A stretch of 64,000 nucleotides of DNA, from contig NC_030386.2 in the NCBI RefSeq assembly GCF_001625215.2, positions 20,430,545-20,494,544 of the forward strand, given 5' to 3'. Numbering within the stretch: position 1 is the first letter of the stretch; each line of letters opens with the position of its first letter. This DNA is from Daucus carota subsp. sativus. Its lineage: Eukaryota > Streptophyta > Magnoliopsida > Apiales > Apiaceae. The translations under genes were made by a program, and so were the position numbers. This document shows positions 35,209 through 46,288 of the stretch, piece by piece. The notes under the pieces are model-generated. The model was not told the origin of the DNA, did no database searches, and saw only the letters and a list, made by a program, of their open reading frames with translations.

Positions 35209-37746
35209 TTAATGTGAACCTGAGCCAGGACTTGAGGCCGGTGCATGGGTAGAGGCAGAGCTTGGGCCCGATGCGTGGGATGAGGTAGAATCATGTGTGC
35301 TGGAGCTGGGGGAGGATGCAGCTGGCCCATGCGTGGCGTTAGAGGCCGGGCTTGATCCAGGGGATGAGGCAGACCCATGCGTGGTGTTAGAGGCCAGGCT
35401 TGATCCTGGGGATGAGGCAGACCCATGGGTGGTGTTAGAGGCCGGGCTTGATCCTGGGGATGAGGCAGACCCATGGGTGTTGTTAGAGGTCGGGCTTGAT
35501 CCCGGAGATGAGGCAGACCCGTGCGTGGCGTTAGAGGTTGAGCTTGAGCTGGGGGATGAGGCAGATCCATGTGTGGCATTAGAGGCTGAGCTTGAAGCAG
35601 GGGATGGGGATGGGCTTCCTCCTTTAGAGGCTGAGCTTGAGTTAGAGGATGCAGGTGGTGGGGGGCTTGGTTGAGAATCAAAAACTGTTCCAAAATCAAA
35701 CGGATCCAGTTCAGGGGCTGAAACAGGTCCTGAATTAGATGGCCCAGGACCAGGAGAATCATCGAATGCGGGAGCTGCAGCTGGAGAAGATCCGGGACCA
35801 GATGAGGGTGAAGGAGAAGGGGAACCAGAAGAAGAAGAAGGAGGAGGAGGAGGACCACTAGATTGAGGTGATGAAGGTGGTGTTTTCAATACTGCTAGCA
35901 ATTCACTTTGTGTCTTGGACTCTGTACGGTTGAAATCTACATCTTCCTCTGGCGATATAGGACTGGCTGCTGGTTCATCTTGAGGTGGTGGTTGTATTAG
36001 GCCGGAAGCATAAGGCACTTTTGTCCGTGCAATCCAAGTATCACCTTCAATAAAACTTGCAGCAGTGAAACGCTTGATCCGTTCTGTTGTTAGCTCCTTA
36101 ATGCCAGGCCATTTAACCCTTTTATCTTTCGAAGAACTAGGACCTCTGTTGTTGTACTCGGTGTAAAAAAGAGTTTCAAGTGCAAATGTCTCATTCCATG
36201 GCAAGTATCCTTCAGGCTTGATCACGTCATCAATAAACGATTCCATTATAACTGTTCTTGAATATTCCTTCCAGGGTCTAGCAAGAAACGTTTCAAATTT
36301 ACTTTTGTCGGCTTGAAGAGACGAATCAGCAGTTATGGTGCAGTTCTGCAGGACAAGTCCAGTTGGCTGTCTCACATTTTTTCTGCCCTGTGCTGTGACA
36401 ATGTTCCTCTGGTTTTCCAGGGGCTTACGCACTAGAAACGTACAGTTCTGGAAAACAGCAGCTGCATCACCGAACACAAAATCAATGGTCCCTGATATTG
36501 AACAATCACGATAAAATTGCCGGTATGTGTGCGTGTAAAGCGTGTCCTGATATCCATCCATCCAGCAATTGTAGAAGATGGTTTTATCCGCGCTTACACG
36601 AAGAGCCACGGCTTGTTCCTTCTCAGAGCCTGCTGAATTTTCGAATCCAATGTCCTTTGCAATGAAATTATCTCCCCCGATGGCTGCAGCATGACATTCA
36701 TGATACATCTATAAGCACTGATTGATGAAAATAATACATAGATAAGTACTACTCATTAATGACAATTCATTACCAACTGTTGCGCTCTTATAAGTTGGTG
36801 TTCCATCGATCACGTTCAGTTTTCCTGTGATCCTCGTCTTGTTGGGGCCATCACCGATCATCAATACATTAGTCATGTTCCTAAATATTTCAACTTTCTC
36901 TTCATAAACACCCTCCTTGATGTGTATCACAAATGTTTTGTTACCAGATTTCGGTATCTCCTTTAAGGCCTCATTAATTGTTTTGTATTTCCCACTTCCA
37001 TCCTGTGCAACATCGACATTTGCCTCGAATTTTTTTGGCGGATCTTGGATGAGTAACCTTATTGCAGGATCAAACCAGTCACTAAACGACAGGAGACGAC
37101 GTTGAGTAGCCGCTTGCTGATTATTATTTATCTGTTCAAAAGCTGTTGCAATTTCAGAAACCATGGCCAAGGCATTGGTTGTCATTTGCATGCCTACTTT
37201 CAAGGCCTCCTTCATTTTGTCTCCGGCTTCTCCGGTTGTATTCTGAAAACCATCTAAGCAAGTCTGTTCAGATGTCATGGCACCACTGATCCAAACTTTT
37301 AAATCAGCAAGGATGGCATTTAATTCAGCAATGTCAAGATCTGAAAATTTTTCGAATGATCGCTCAAGGTCTCTCACGGATGAATCTGCTAGCTCGCTGC
37401 AGGTTTTCAGAGCTTCTTTCGATCTTGGATCCTGCTCGAGTTCTTGCAATGTACTGGACTTATTAAGAGCCGATTTGACCTGCTTCATTGCAACCGCAAA
37501 CCCGATCTTCACCAGCTCTTTCGGGTCATCAGTTTGGTTGTACTCTTTGGATGAAAGGCCTTCCACACATGTATCTTGATAATCCACGGACTCACAAAGC
37601 GTTTTAATGGCCTTCGTCGATGTTGACACCTCCGTTGTTTTTTCCTCTTTGGTGTTAACTACACATACTACCACACCAACCACTATCGCCACCAAAAGCA
37701 AAGAAGACACGCTCAGCACGAGGATTCTCTTTTTACCCTCATCCAT
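35209..37746 (-). CDS. Pectinesterase/pectinesterase inhibitor with long repetitive Pro/Ser-rich C-terminal tail (PME-1 of cluster)
   Basis: Removes methyl esters from cell-wall homogalacturonan. Two exons: 36774-37746 and 35209-36683. The acceptor is CTGCAG before CCATCGG, so the joint reads A-T-V-A-I-G-G-D-N-F; 815 residues. The N-terminus has a membrane-anchor or signal segment (VLSVSSLLLVAIVVGVVVCVV), then a PMEI domain (~45-200) and the processing motif QRRLLS. The catalytic domain has GVYEEKV, EQAVALR, GYQDTLY, YRDCSISGTIDFVFG and RPWKEYSR, so the catalytic Gln, Asp and Arg are all present; the usual LGRPWK is LARPWK. After the domain come ~240 residues rich in Pro, Ser and Ala with 16-residue repeats of the SNATHGSASSPGSSPA type. 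Two Arabidopsis pollen PMEs are known to have long repetitive tails. The opposite-strand frame over the repeats is a shadow. Confidence 0.93.
35337..35625 (-). repeat. 48-bp coding tandem repeat in PME-1 tail
   Basis: About six units of 48 bp, each with GAGGCAGA(C/T)CC on the plus strand. They encode a 16-residue repeat with an N-x-T glycosylation sequon and several S-P dipeptides. Inner units are nearly identical and the outer ones decay, as expected from unequal exchange. Confidence 0.9.
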
Positions 37747-38413
37747 TTTTTGATCTCAGATCAATGCAGAATTTTGGATGAATAATATCTATGATTATTA
37801 GTTTCACAAATGTTGTTTTGCATGAGATGAGCAATGGTAGATATTTATCAACCATTAAGAAGAGGGCCTAAATAAAGCTAATGCCCCTCTGATAATTAAC
37901 CAAAATTTCGAAGTTGTGCAAGAAAGCCTCCACACTCTGTGGCTCTACAGAACAGAAGTGACAGAACAGAATGATACTGATACATATATCGTGCATTCGA
38001 TGTAATTGTGCAGAATGTTGGGCTTCAATCTAATCTCCCTATATATATCTTTGTGTGTTTTTAGATCATTTTGTGGCCATTGAGCAGCCTTTCTTCTGAA
38101 TGCTCTGCATATAACTCATGCCGCAGAGATCGGTTACTTAACCTGTGGACGTCTGATATTTTTAGCAAATTATAGTTTGTAAAGACAAGATGCATGTCTC
38201 CTAGGATGATATCCCTTTAATTAAGGCGTTAATCATGTTGTTTATCTACTAAATATGTCATGGTTATAGCAAGATTATTCCTACTTGCAAGATAACATAA
38301 CATAGAAACTAAAATAACATAGAAATTTACACATTTATTTTATAATGACTTGAGATATACATATCCACAAATTCGAAAAAACATAAAATGAAGAACTTAC
38401 AGAAGCAATTATA
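37747..38413. other. Spacer between PME-1 and PME-2
   Basis: Holds the PME-1 promoter side and the PME-2 3' end. On the minus strand AGATATATATAGG (38038-38050) could be a TATA element about 290 bp before the PME-1 ATG, but this is uncertain. Confidence 0.5.
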
Positions 38414-40124
38414 CTACAATCCCCCATTGAATGGAACCCCAGTGCTAGGCAACCAAGAATTACCAGCTACAAAGTTGTTAACAGTAAAGTTGGCAGCATC
38501 TGTAGAAGAAATTGAGCTGTGGTATCCGGTCCATGTAACTCTATTCGAAGTACTCGATCCCGGTCCTGTGTTGCTGTATTCGGCATAGTACAATGTATCA
38601 AGGGCAAAAGTCCCGGACCACACGCTCCAGCCAGCCGGATCAATCAGACTATCTATAAATGACTGCATAATCACAACTCTCGAGTACGTTTTCCAGGGCC
38701 GTCCCATGTACGATTTAGTTGATCCCAAACTCTCAGCGGCTTTGATGGTGCAATTTTGTATCGAAGTCCCCGTGTTCTGATTAATATCTGTTCGGCCTTG
38801 TGCAGTAATTGTGTTGAATTGGCCCTGCTGCGGAAGCCGAGGATATAAGTTGCAGTTCTGGATAACCACTGCTGCGTTTCCGAATATGTAATCCACGGTT
38901 CCGTACACATCACATTCTCTGTAAAATTGCCTTAGTGAATGGGTGTAGAGCGTGTCTTGATAGCCTTCGAAGCTGCATCGGTAGAATGTGGACAAGTCGG
39001 AGCCACTTCGCAGAGCTACGGCCTGGTGCTTTGCTGGTCCAGCTGTGTTGCGGATGGTCATGTCTACTCCGACGAATCCTTTTCCCGTTACAACTGCATT
39101 GCATAATATTTAGGTTACGGAAATGCTTCATTCACAAGATTGAGTACAAAATATTTTATAAAATGACATGTATTAAGTTTTGATTGAAATGAGCTTCCTG
39201 TGTACAGGTACACAAAATGCACTTACTGAATGTCCCGGTGTTAAATGTTGTCCAGCCATCAACCACGTTCCGGTTTCCGGTGATTATAGTCTTGCCAATG
39301 CCATCTCCAACCATCATAATATATCTCTTGTTATTGTCAAGATAAACATACTCATTATAAACCCCTGCCACCACGTGAATGACGAAGTAGCCCTTGCTTC
39401 CGTCGGTCTTATTAGGAGCTGCGGCAACAGCAGCATTGATGGTCTTGAAATCCCCACTCCCATCCGGATTCACAGTCACCGTCTTGTTCACCTTCACATT
39501 AGCCCCGATCGTGTACAGCTTCCTCTTCCGGTTATATTCCTCAACCGAAAGCAATCGTCTGCCGTTTCGTCTATTCGGGCCAGCCCATCCCTTCTTCACA
39601 ATCGCAAGCGACACGCTGTGCAGCTTCGTTCCGTTGCTGAGCGAAGCTTCGAGAGTGCTTTTCAGCGTCGAAGGCGAGGTCACGCTTTCAAGGCCGTTCA
39701 AGCAAGTATCCTGGTTCGTTAACGTTGCACTGAGAAACGTCTCGACATCGTCTCCCTTAAGCCTGTTCAGACTATTCGCACCGCGAATAGTCTGCAGAGT
39801 ATCAGATAGCAACTCTAAATTCATGTTAATTAGCAGCTGGCAATCTTCGAGAGCACGGACCGTGTACTCTGGATACCCCGACTGGCGCTGCAGATAGCTA
39901 TTGACAAGCGAAAGTAAATTCGAAGTAGTCGATATCGATCGCTGAACTGAAAAGCGGCCGTGGTCTTGAATGGAGGCAGACTGGTTGGAAGGGAGAACCG
40001 AAGTGCAGAACTGAGGGTAAGGCGTGTCTTTACAAACTGTCTCTCTAGAGGCATTTGTTAAAAGAGTTGAACAAAGGAACAGAACAAGAAAGAAAACAAA
40101 AGCATTAAGATTCATCTTAGCCAT
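38414..40124 (-). CDS. Pectinesterase/pectinesterase inhibitor (PME-2 of cluster)
   Basis: Secreted cell-wall enzyme with PMEI pro-domain. Two exons: 39227-40124 and 38414-39093, joining as G-T-F-I-V-T-G-K-G-F; 525 residues. Signal peptide MAKMNLNAFVFFLVLFLCST. PMEI domain from about 28 to 180 (ETVCKDTPYPQFC start, LEDCQ). The subtilase processing motif NGRRLLS is intact. Catalytic domain: GVYNEYV, HQAVALRSG, GYQDTLYTHSLRQFYREC, YGTVDYIFGNAAVV, MGRPWKTYSR. All active-site positions are present. Closest within the window to PME-3. Confidence 0.95.
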
Positions 40125-40183
40125 TGATTGTGTTAATGGAGAATGATGTAGTTGGATATGGTACAGTGTCTGAATGTTGGTTG

Positions 40184-40192
40184 TATTTATAG
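40184..40192 (-). promoter_or_regulatory. TATA box of PME-2
   Basis: CTATAAATA on the minus strand, 60 bases before the PME-2 start codon. PME-3 has an equivalent box at 45516-45524. Confidence 0.7.
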
Positions 40193-43100
40193 CTACTTAC
40201 TAACATGCTCTGAGCTCATGGCTTCTGCAGAATATAGAGTTTCGATATAAATTTAGCTTATCCGAGTTGCAAAGAGTTGATTTTGCAATTTGAAAATGTC
40301 GTAAGGTGATGAGTACGCATCATATGATAAAAAAAAGAATTGGATAGTCAATGTTATAAACGTCCCGGATGCATGAGGACGCGTTTGACATTGCTTAGCA
40401 TTAAAATACATTTCTAGGGTTCTTATTTTCCTCCTTTTGCAACGAGTATGGTAACTAGTTGTATATTTCTGTCGTTCTTTTTCCCTGTGTTCGTTGTTCA
40501 TCATTAATATGTAGAGTGCACTGGGGATTTACTGGAGTAGGTGTTGAATGGGTACTTGATTTAGAGATATATTGGTCAAACAATAGATTTTTTTTTTTTT
40601 TTGCTAATTGATGAACTGTGAACTTGTAATTATTATAATTAAAATCGGTAATTTTGAGTTTGGCAAAATATAGTTCTTTAAAAAATGATTTCCTTCTACA
40701 ATTTACTCTTTAAATTTTAAGAATTACACGCGGATAAAGCGTTTTATATTATAATTTACCAAAATAAATATATTTTTGAATGTATTCAGGAGAAATATTT
40801 ATTTCTGAACAATATATTTTTATAATTACATACCCCTTCACAAAAATAATTGGCCAGTGTTTTTGTGACATTAAAGTAAGTTAAACTTGCTGATTACTAT
40901 TTAAGTGTGATTGGGTCAAACTCGTGGGAACACGTACCATGAAACTCAAGTCAACTTCAAACTGATGAATAAAAAACTTGACACTTAATTTTTCAATAGT
41001 TAATTATATTGAAGTTGGGCTAAAAAAAAAATTAAACTTTTTTATAGTATATCAACATAAACTCAAATATAATAAATTCCACTTTATTATCAGTTAGTAA
41101 TAGATACAAAATTTGATTTAAGACAGTGAAGAGATGCAAGCATACATGTAGCTAGCCTCCTCTTGATTTTGTTTTTCTTTGATAAGCTTCAAATTAATTA
41201 ACAACCCTAGATTATATACATCTGTATATGTACACGCGTTCACATATAAGGTAACCTTTAATTAACTAAAATATGTGCATGTACACTTTAATATCTTAAT
41301 TTGTCTTATCTTCAGACCTGCAGAGACAAATATTATCTTGAATTTGTGTAGTATACATATCAACAACTATAACACATTAGAGAATTGAAACTATTCGTTC
41401 CCTAAATCAGCGGTAGAGGTCTCTGATATATATGTTGGTTAAACTCTCACCCTCACAAGCACCAAACAATTAAGCAGCCCCGGCAGCATGTATCAGACAA
41501 AACCAAACTTGTGTAGCAAGCAAAGATATATATAAGTTATCGGTCAATATTCTCTCGCATGGTTAGCGGTCCCTGTATTACCTAGCTAGCGCCTCAATTA
41601 ATAAGAAAAGTTGTTGATTTAGTAATTAAGACTTGCAATGCTCTGGGATTTCATTGTTTGCACCAACCAGATCAACCATGTCTTATCAATTGTCTGCATG
41701 AGGAAACATAACCAGAGTTAGTATGTATGATATTAACCGGGACGTGACAAAACCATCACGGATTTAATTTTGGACTCCTCTCGAAAGTGCCAAATTGTTT
41801 GATTACTTATATTCGACATAAATCTTCTTTATATTGTATATTTAAGATATGAGACTTGGTTTGGTGCGCAACTACTCAGCTTCAATATAAAAATTATATT
41901 TTGAAAGAAATAGTTAGTATAACAAAAATAAATGGCGAAGAAAGATGAGTTTTTAGAAGATATATTGATGGATCGAGCAGAGGAGAAACGAACAAAAGTG
42001 AAGTCAAGAGCAATAAATAAGTCATGTATTAATTATCGGTAATTTTTAATTTCCAATCCGTTAGCATCTGGAATAAAATTTTAGTATATATAATACATGT
42101 GTCAGAATCTTGGTCTGTGTTTGGTTTTTGCAGGGCTTCTAAATTAGTTCCTCCTAGATATATGAATGTATGATGTTGATCTCATATATATTCTTCAGTT
42201 AGGTTTCCAGTAAACAATGCTTGAAAGGTTAAGCCGTCGATAAGCGTTTTTATAAGTCAACTGATAATTCTCCGACTCGGATACGCGTTTGAAACTTGAA
42301 TATATAACAGTTGTTGGCTTAATATTCTGAGTTTGATTAGACTGGTTAACCCCCGGTTTAGTATGCTAACAACAAATGAGAATGGAAATAAGTGGTTCTG
42401 ACTTATAAAGACAGAAGTCCAACTTATAAGTTTTGGCCAAACACTATCACCAATAATAGATTGATATAGTAAAACGAATGTGGACAGTTTTGAGCATTGG
42501 TGCTGGTATGATCGTACCGCCGAATGTGGAGAGTTAATTATCATATATTTTTCTAACCTTAATTCTCTTGCAAAAATATCCGACTTCATCTTGGAGAAAC
42601 GTTGCATACCAACCACGAGAAGCAGGCATGCAAAAAAGATTCTAGGAATGATCTTTCAACTTGAACCACCACTATAAGACTTGATCCTAAAGATTCGACA
42701 CGTCAACAGTCAACTATCCAAGTACTGCCAACCTATCTTGCGATTACCACCTTCTCTAGGGTTGAATACCCCTTCGTGCAGAAGGGAGCCACAAGAGCCA
42801 AAACAATCACAGGAGAAGCATTTAGTTAGCTTTTAAGCATGCTAGCTAGGATCCCCCTCGCTCATAATGATTCTGACCGAAAGAAGCTGAACTTTCTTCA
42901 AGATGATTTCTTAGTGCATGATTGTCCCAATCATATGAATGTCATATTCCTGACTTCAAGGAAGGACGGAATTCCTCTCTTTTCAAGGCGGTAGCTTCCA
43001 CTAATCATAATTCTCGTCGAAAATAGCTCGAAAATTACGCGAGTTCTTTGTAGTGTACGGGGCAGGCGGAAACAGGCAAAGGATGGCTATGCTAAAAAGG

Positions 43101-43586
43101 GAAGGAGTGGAGGATATGGACGAAGAAGAAGAATAAGCTTGGATCTCCTTGTTCTTTACTACAGTATGTTTAACTAGCTAGCTACGAACCTTGGACGGTT
43201 ATATCATACTTAATATTGTTGCCTTCGGCTAATCGGCTCTCAACTCAGTATGTCATTGAATTCTGTTAATTGTTTAACACCGGCCTGTAATTTTTACTTG
43301 TTAATCTGTGCGGGCTGTGCTTGCAGATGTAAGGACCTATTCGGCTATTCCAATTTCATAATAGACCTAAACTAAATTATAAAGAATTGAATTAATACAT
43401 TTAAGTTCTCAGGAGACATGCGTACCACGTATGGTGCTGATTTGAAATTATTGTAATCATATCAATTTAATAACAAAAGTATGAACATTACAATTTAAAG
43501 CTTTTACATTCAAGAAATACACATCCAGGCATTAGATCTTTAATGAACCTAGTAACCTCAAACCTGCAGCTAAAACTGAATTTGAT
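40193..43586. other. Long spacer between PME-2 and PME-3
   Basis: No supported gene. Mostly AT-rich. The block at about 42,660-43,190 is visibly richer in G+C with many non-repetitive words and no open frame, and may be an inserted foreign fragment (organellar or transposon). Minus-strand frames at 40253-40504 and 42257-42616 have no family resemblance. Confidence 0.5.
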
Positions 43587-45462
43587 CTACAAACCACCAT
43601 AATATGGAACACCCGTCGCAGGCAACCAACTATCTCCCGATAAGAAATTGGAGACAGTAAAATTAACAGCATCCGTAGCATTAATCACGTGATAACCTTC
43701 CCACGTAACCCTGTTGCTGGTATCGGATCCTGGACCTCTGTTGTTGTATTCAGCATAATATGAGGTATTCAATGCAAAATCTCCGGACCATATGCTCCAA
43801 CCAGCAGGCTCAATCAAGCTATCCATAAACGATTGCATATAAACCGCTCTTGAATACAGCTTCCAAGGCCGTCCCAGATACGTAGCAGTTGAGCCCAAAT
43901 TCTCTGCTTCTGTAATAGTACAATTCTGGATGGAGGTCCCGGTGTTTTGGTTGATATCTGTTCTGCCTTGTGCGGTTATGGCATTGAATTGGCCTTCCAT
44001 TGGTAGCCGCGGATAAATGTTACAGTTTTGGAGAACAACTGCGGCGTTGCCAAATATGAAATCTACAGTTCCGTAAATATCACATTCTCTGTAAAACTGT
44101 CTTAACGAATGAGTGTACAAGGTGTCTTGATAAGCTTCGAAACTGCATCGATAAAATGCAGATAAGTCTGCACCACTTCGAACCGCCACAGCTTGATGAT
44201 TGATGGCTCCTGCTGTGTTTCGAAATGTCATGTTTACTGCAACAAATCCTTGTCCTACAACAACTGGAACAAACACAGGAAGAATAGCAGAGTCAATGTC
44301 TAAATACTTGAAGGAATTATACAATACCTTAAGTTAAATTCAATCTAATAATATGGTTGAAGTATAACATAAGATCCATTTGGGACCTTTCTCTGACACC
44401 TTAAGATTTTAGATGGACTAGTTCTCAACATTATATCAGAGCTCTGGTTTGTCAGAGGTCAACCCAAAAAGGGGGCCTTCCTCTGACATTTCAAAATTTT
44501 AGATGGACTGTTTCTCAACAAATAACAAGACATTAATAAAAACAAGAGACAAACTTACTTAGTGTTCCAGTGTTAAATGTAGACCACCCATCAGTGACGC
44601 TACGATTGCCTGTTACTATAGTCTGATTGATTCCATCTCCGATCATCATAATATACTTTTTCGTTTTAGTTATATTAAGATATTCTTCATAAACACCTGC
44701 TGCTATGCGTATCACGAAATACCCTTTAGTTCCATCAGTGTTATTCGGAGCTAGAGCGACAGCATCATTGATAGTACTGAAATTCCCACTTCCATTAGGG
44801 TTCACAAAAACCATCTGACTCACCTTGACATTGTCTCCCCCTGGATAAAGCTTCAAACCTCCACTAGACGTCGGAGGCTTTTTCTCAGCCAAAATTCGGC
44901 CTTCAACCAGATTTTCAACCCATCCCTTCTTGAAAATTGCAAGTGCTACACTATACATCATGCTCCCATTAGATAGTGGAGGCACAATAACACTCTCTAG
45001 ACCCGAAGGTAAGGCCACGGCCTCAAGTCCCCCTAGACAAGTTTGTACATCAGTTATCACCGCGCTAAGAAATGTCAACAAATCTCTGCCTTTCAGCTTC
45101 TCAACGCTATCCGTCTGACGGATGGCTCCGAGGGTTTCTGACAAGAAATCCATGTTCAGGTTGCAGAGATTCTGGCAGTCCTCAAGAGCCTGAATCACAT
45201 TTTTAGATAATGCAGATCTTTGGCCGAGATAAGTGTTGATTACTGACAGAACATTCTGTGTCATCGATAAGGATTGCTGAACTGAAAATCGGCCTTGATC
45301 ATTTACGGATGCATCGTTATCTGGCAGAACAGCTTTACAGAATTTCGGAAAAGGAGTGTTGTTGCAGATGGTATCTTTTGATGCAGCAGATGTGGTAGAA
45401 GAGAAGAAAAAAAGAATGAAAAAGAAAGACAAGAACAAATTGGCTGAATGAGTAGTAGCCAT
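43587..45462 (-). CDS. Pectinesterase/pectinesterase inhibitor (PME-3 of cluster)
   Basis: Secreted cell-wall enzyme. Two exons: 44559-45462 and 43587-44263, joining as G-T-L-I-V-V-G-Q-G-F; 526 residues. Signal peptide LFLSFFFILFFFSSTTSA. PMEI domain begins KDTICNNTPFPKFC. Catalytic domain: GVYEEYL, HQAVAVRSG, AYQDTLYTHSLRQFYREC, YGTVDFIFGNAAVV, LGRPWKLYSR. The place of the RRLL processing site reads V-E-G-R-I-L-A-E, a weak version. Same length, intron position and C-terminus (SWLPATGVPYYGGL) as PME-2 (SWLPSTGVPFNGGL), so they are likely a tandem pair. Confidence 0.95.
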
Positions 45463-45515
45463 TACAATGGAGCTAGTGCTTCTTTGTGTGTGAAAAGTAT
45501 GGTGCCACAGTGCGT

Positions 45516-45524
45516 GTATTTATA
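45516..45524 (-). promoter_or_regulatory. TATA box of PME-3
   Basis: TATAAATAC on the minus strand, 54 bases before the PME-3 start codon. Confidence 0.7.
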
Positions 45525-46288
45525 CGTTGTTTGATTATTAGATGAAACAAGGTCAAACAATTCTCTCAACATACAGTTGGGCAGACGTGCTATAAATATT
45601 AGCGGGGACAACACCAAACTATATTATGTACGACACTTCTTACACCAGCATTCGTTTATGTAGATATGACTAGTTCTTTGCAGTAATGCAGAGAAGTAAG
45701 ACCTGATCGGATTTGTTTAAGCTTCGCACATTCTGTTCGTTATACCCGACACTTGATTACAAGGTTGTTTAATTGGTTCGGTGAATGTTTTAGCAATTAA
45801 GTAGGTGTGATTGAGCACGTTTGGAGGAAGAAAAGAAAACAAAATGTCTCCCGAATGCATAAGTAAAAATATATTTATGTCGGAGGTTTTAGATTCTTGT
45901 TTAAAACAAAGAAAAAGAGGTGCAGCAATGCATCGAAATACAGAATCTAAACTTACATTTCCACCAAATAATTTTTAGGCGGGATGCAATAATGGCTAGT
46001 AATATTTGTTTTTTATTATCAACTTACAATCCGCGACATTCAAAATCAAAATCAGATACAATCTCTAAAAAATTTCGGAAGACAATATTGTTTTTCATAA
46101 ATTTTTTCCCTCTAATCTTCTTGTCTTCGATTACAATTAGTATTATCAAGAAAGTTATAAGAAGATAATGAAAATTGATAACTAATCATCTTAAAAAGAA
46201 TATATTCGAGGAGAAACAAGGGGTGTCTTCAAGATAAAGTGATGAAAGAAACTCGGTATTAATTTGTATCTAGTCGATATTGATATAA
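45525..46288. other. Spacer between PME-3 and PME-4
   Basis: Nothing recognised. The plus-strand frame at 45920-46168 is not gene-like. Confidence 0.5.

Noticed and set aside
35178-35858. 226-residue Leu/Pro-rich minus frame and 125-residue plus frame in the PME-1 repeat
   Set aside because: Alternative frames of the 48-bp repeat; the conserved catalytic domain is continuous only with the PME frame.
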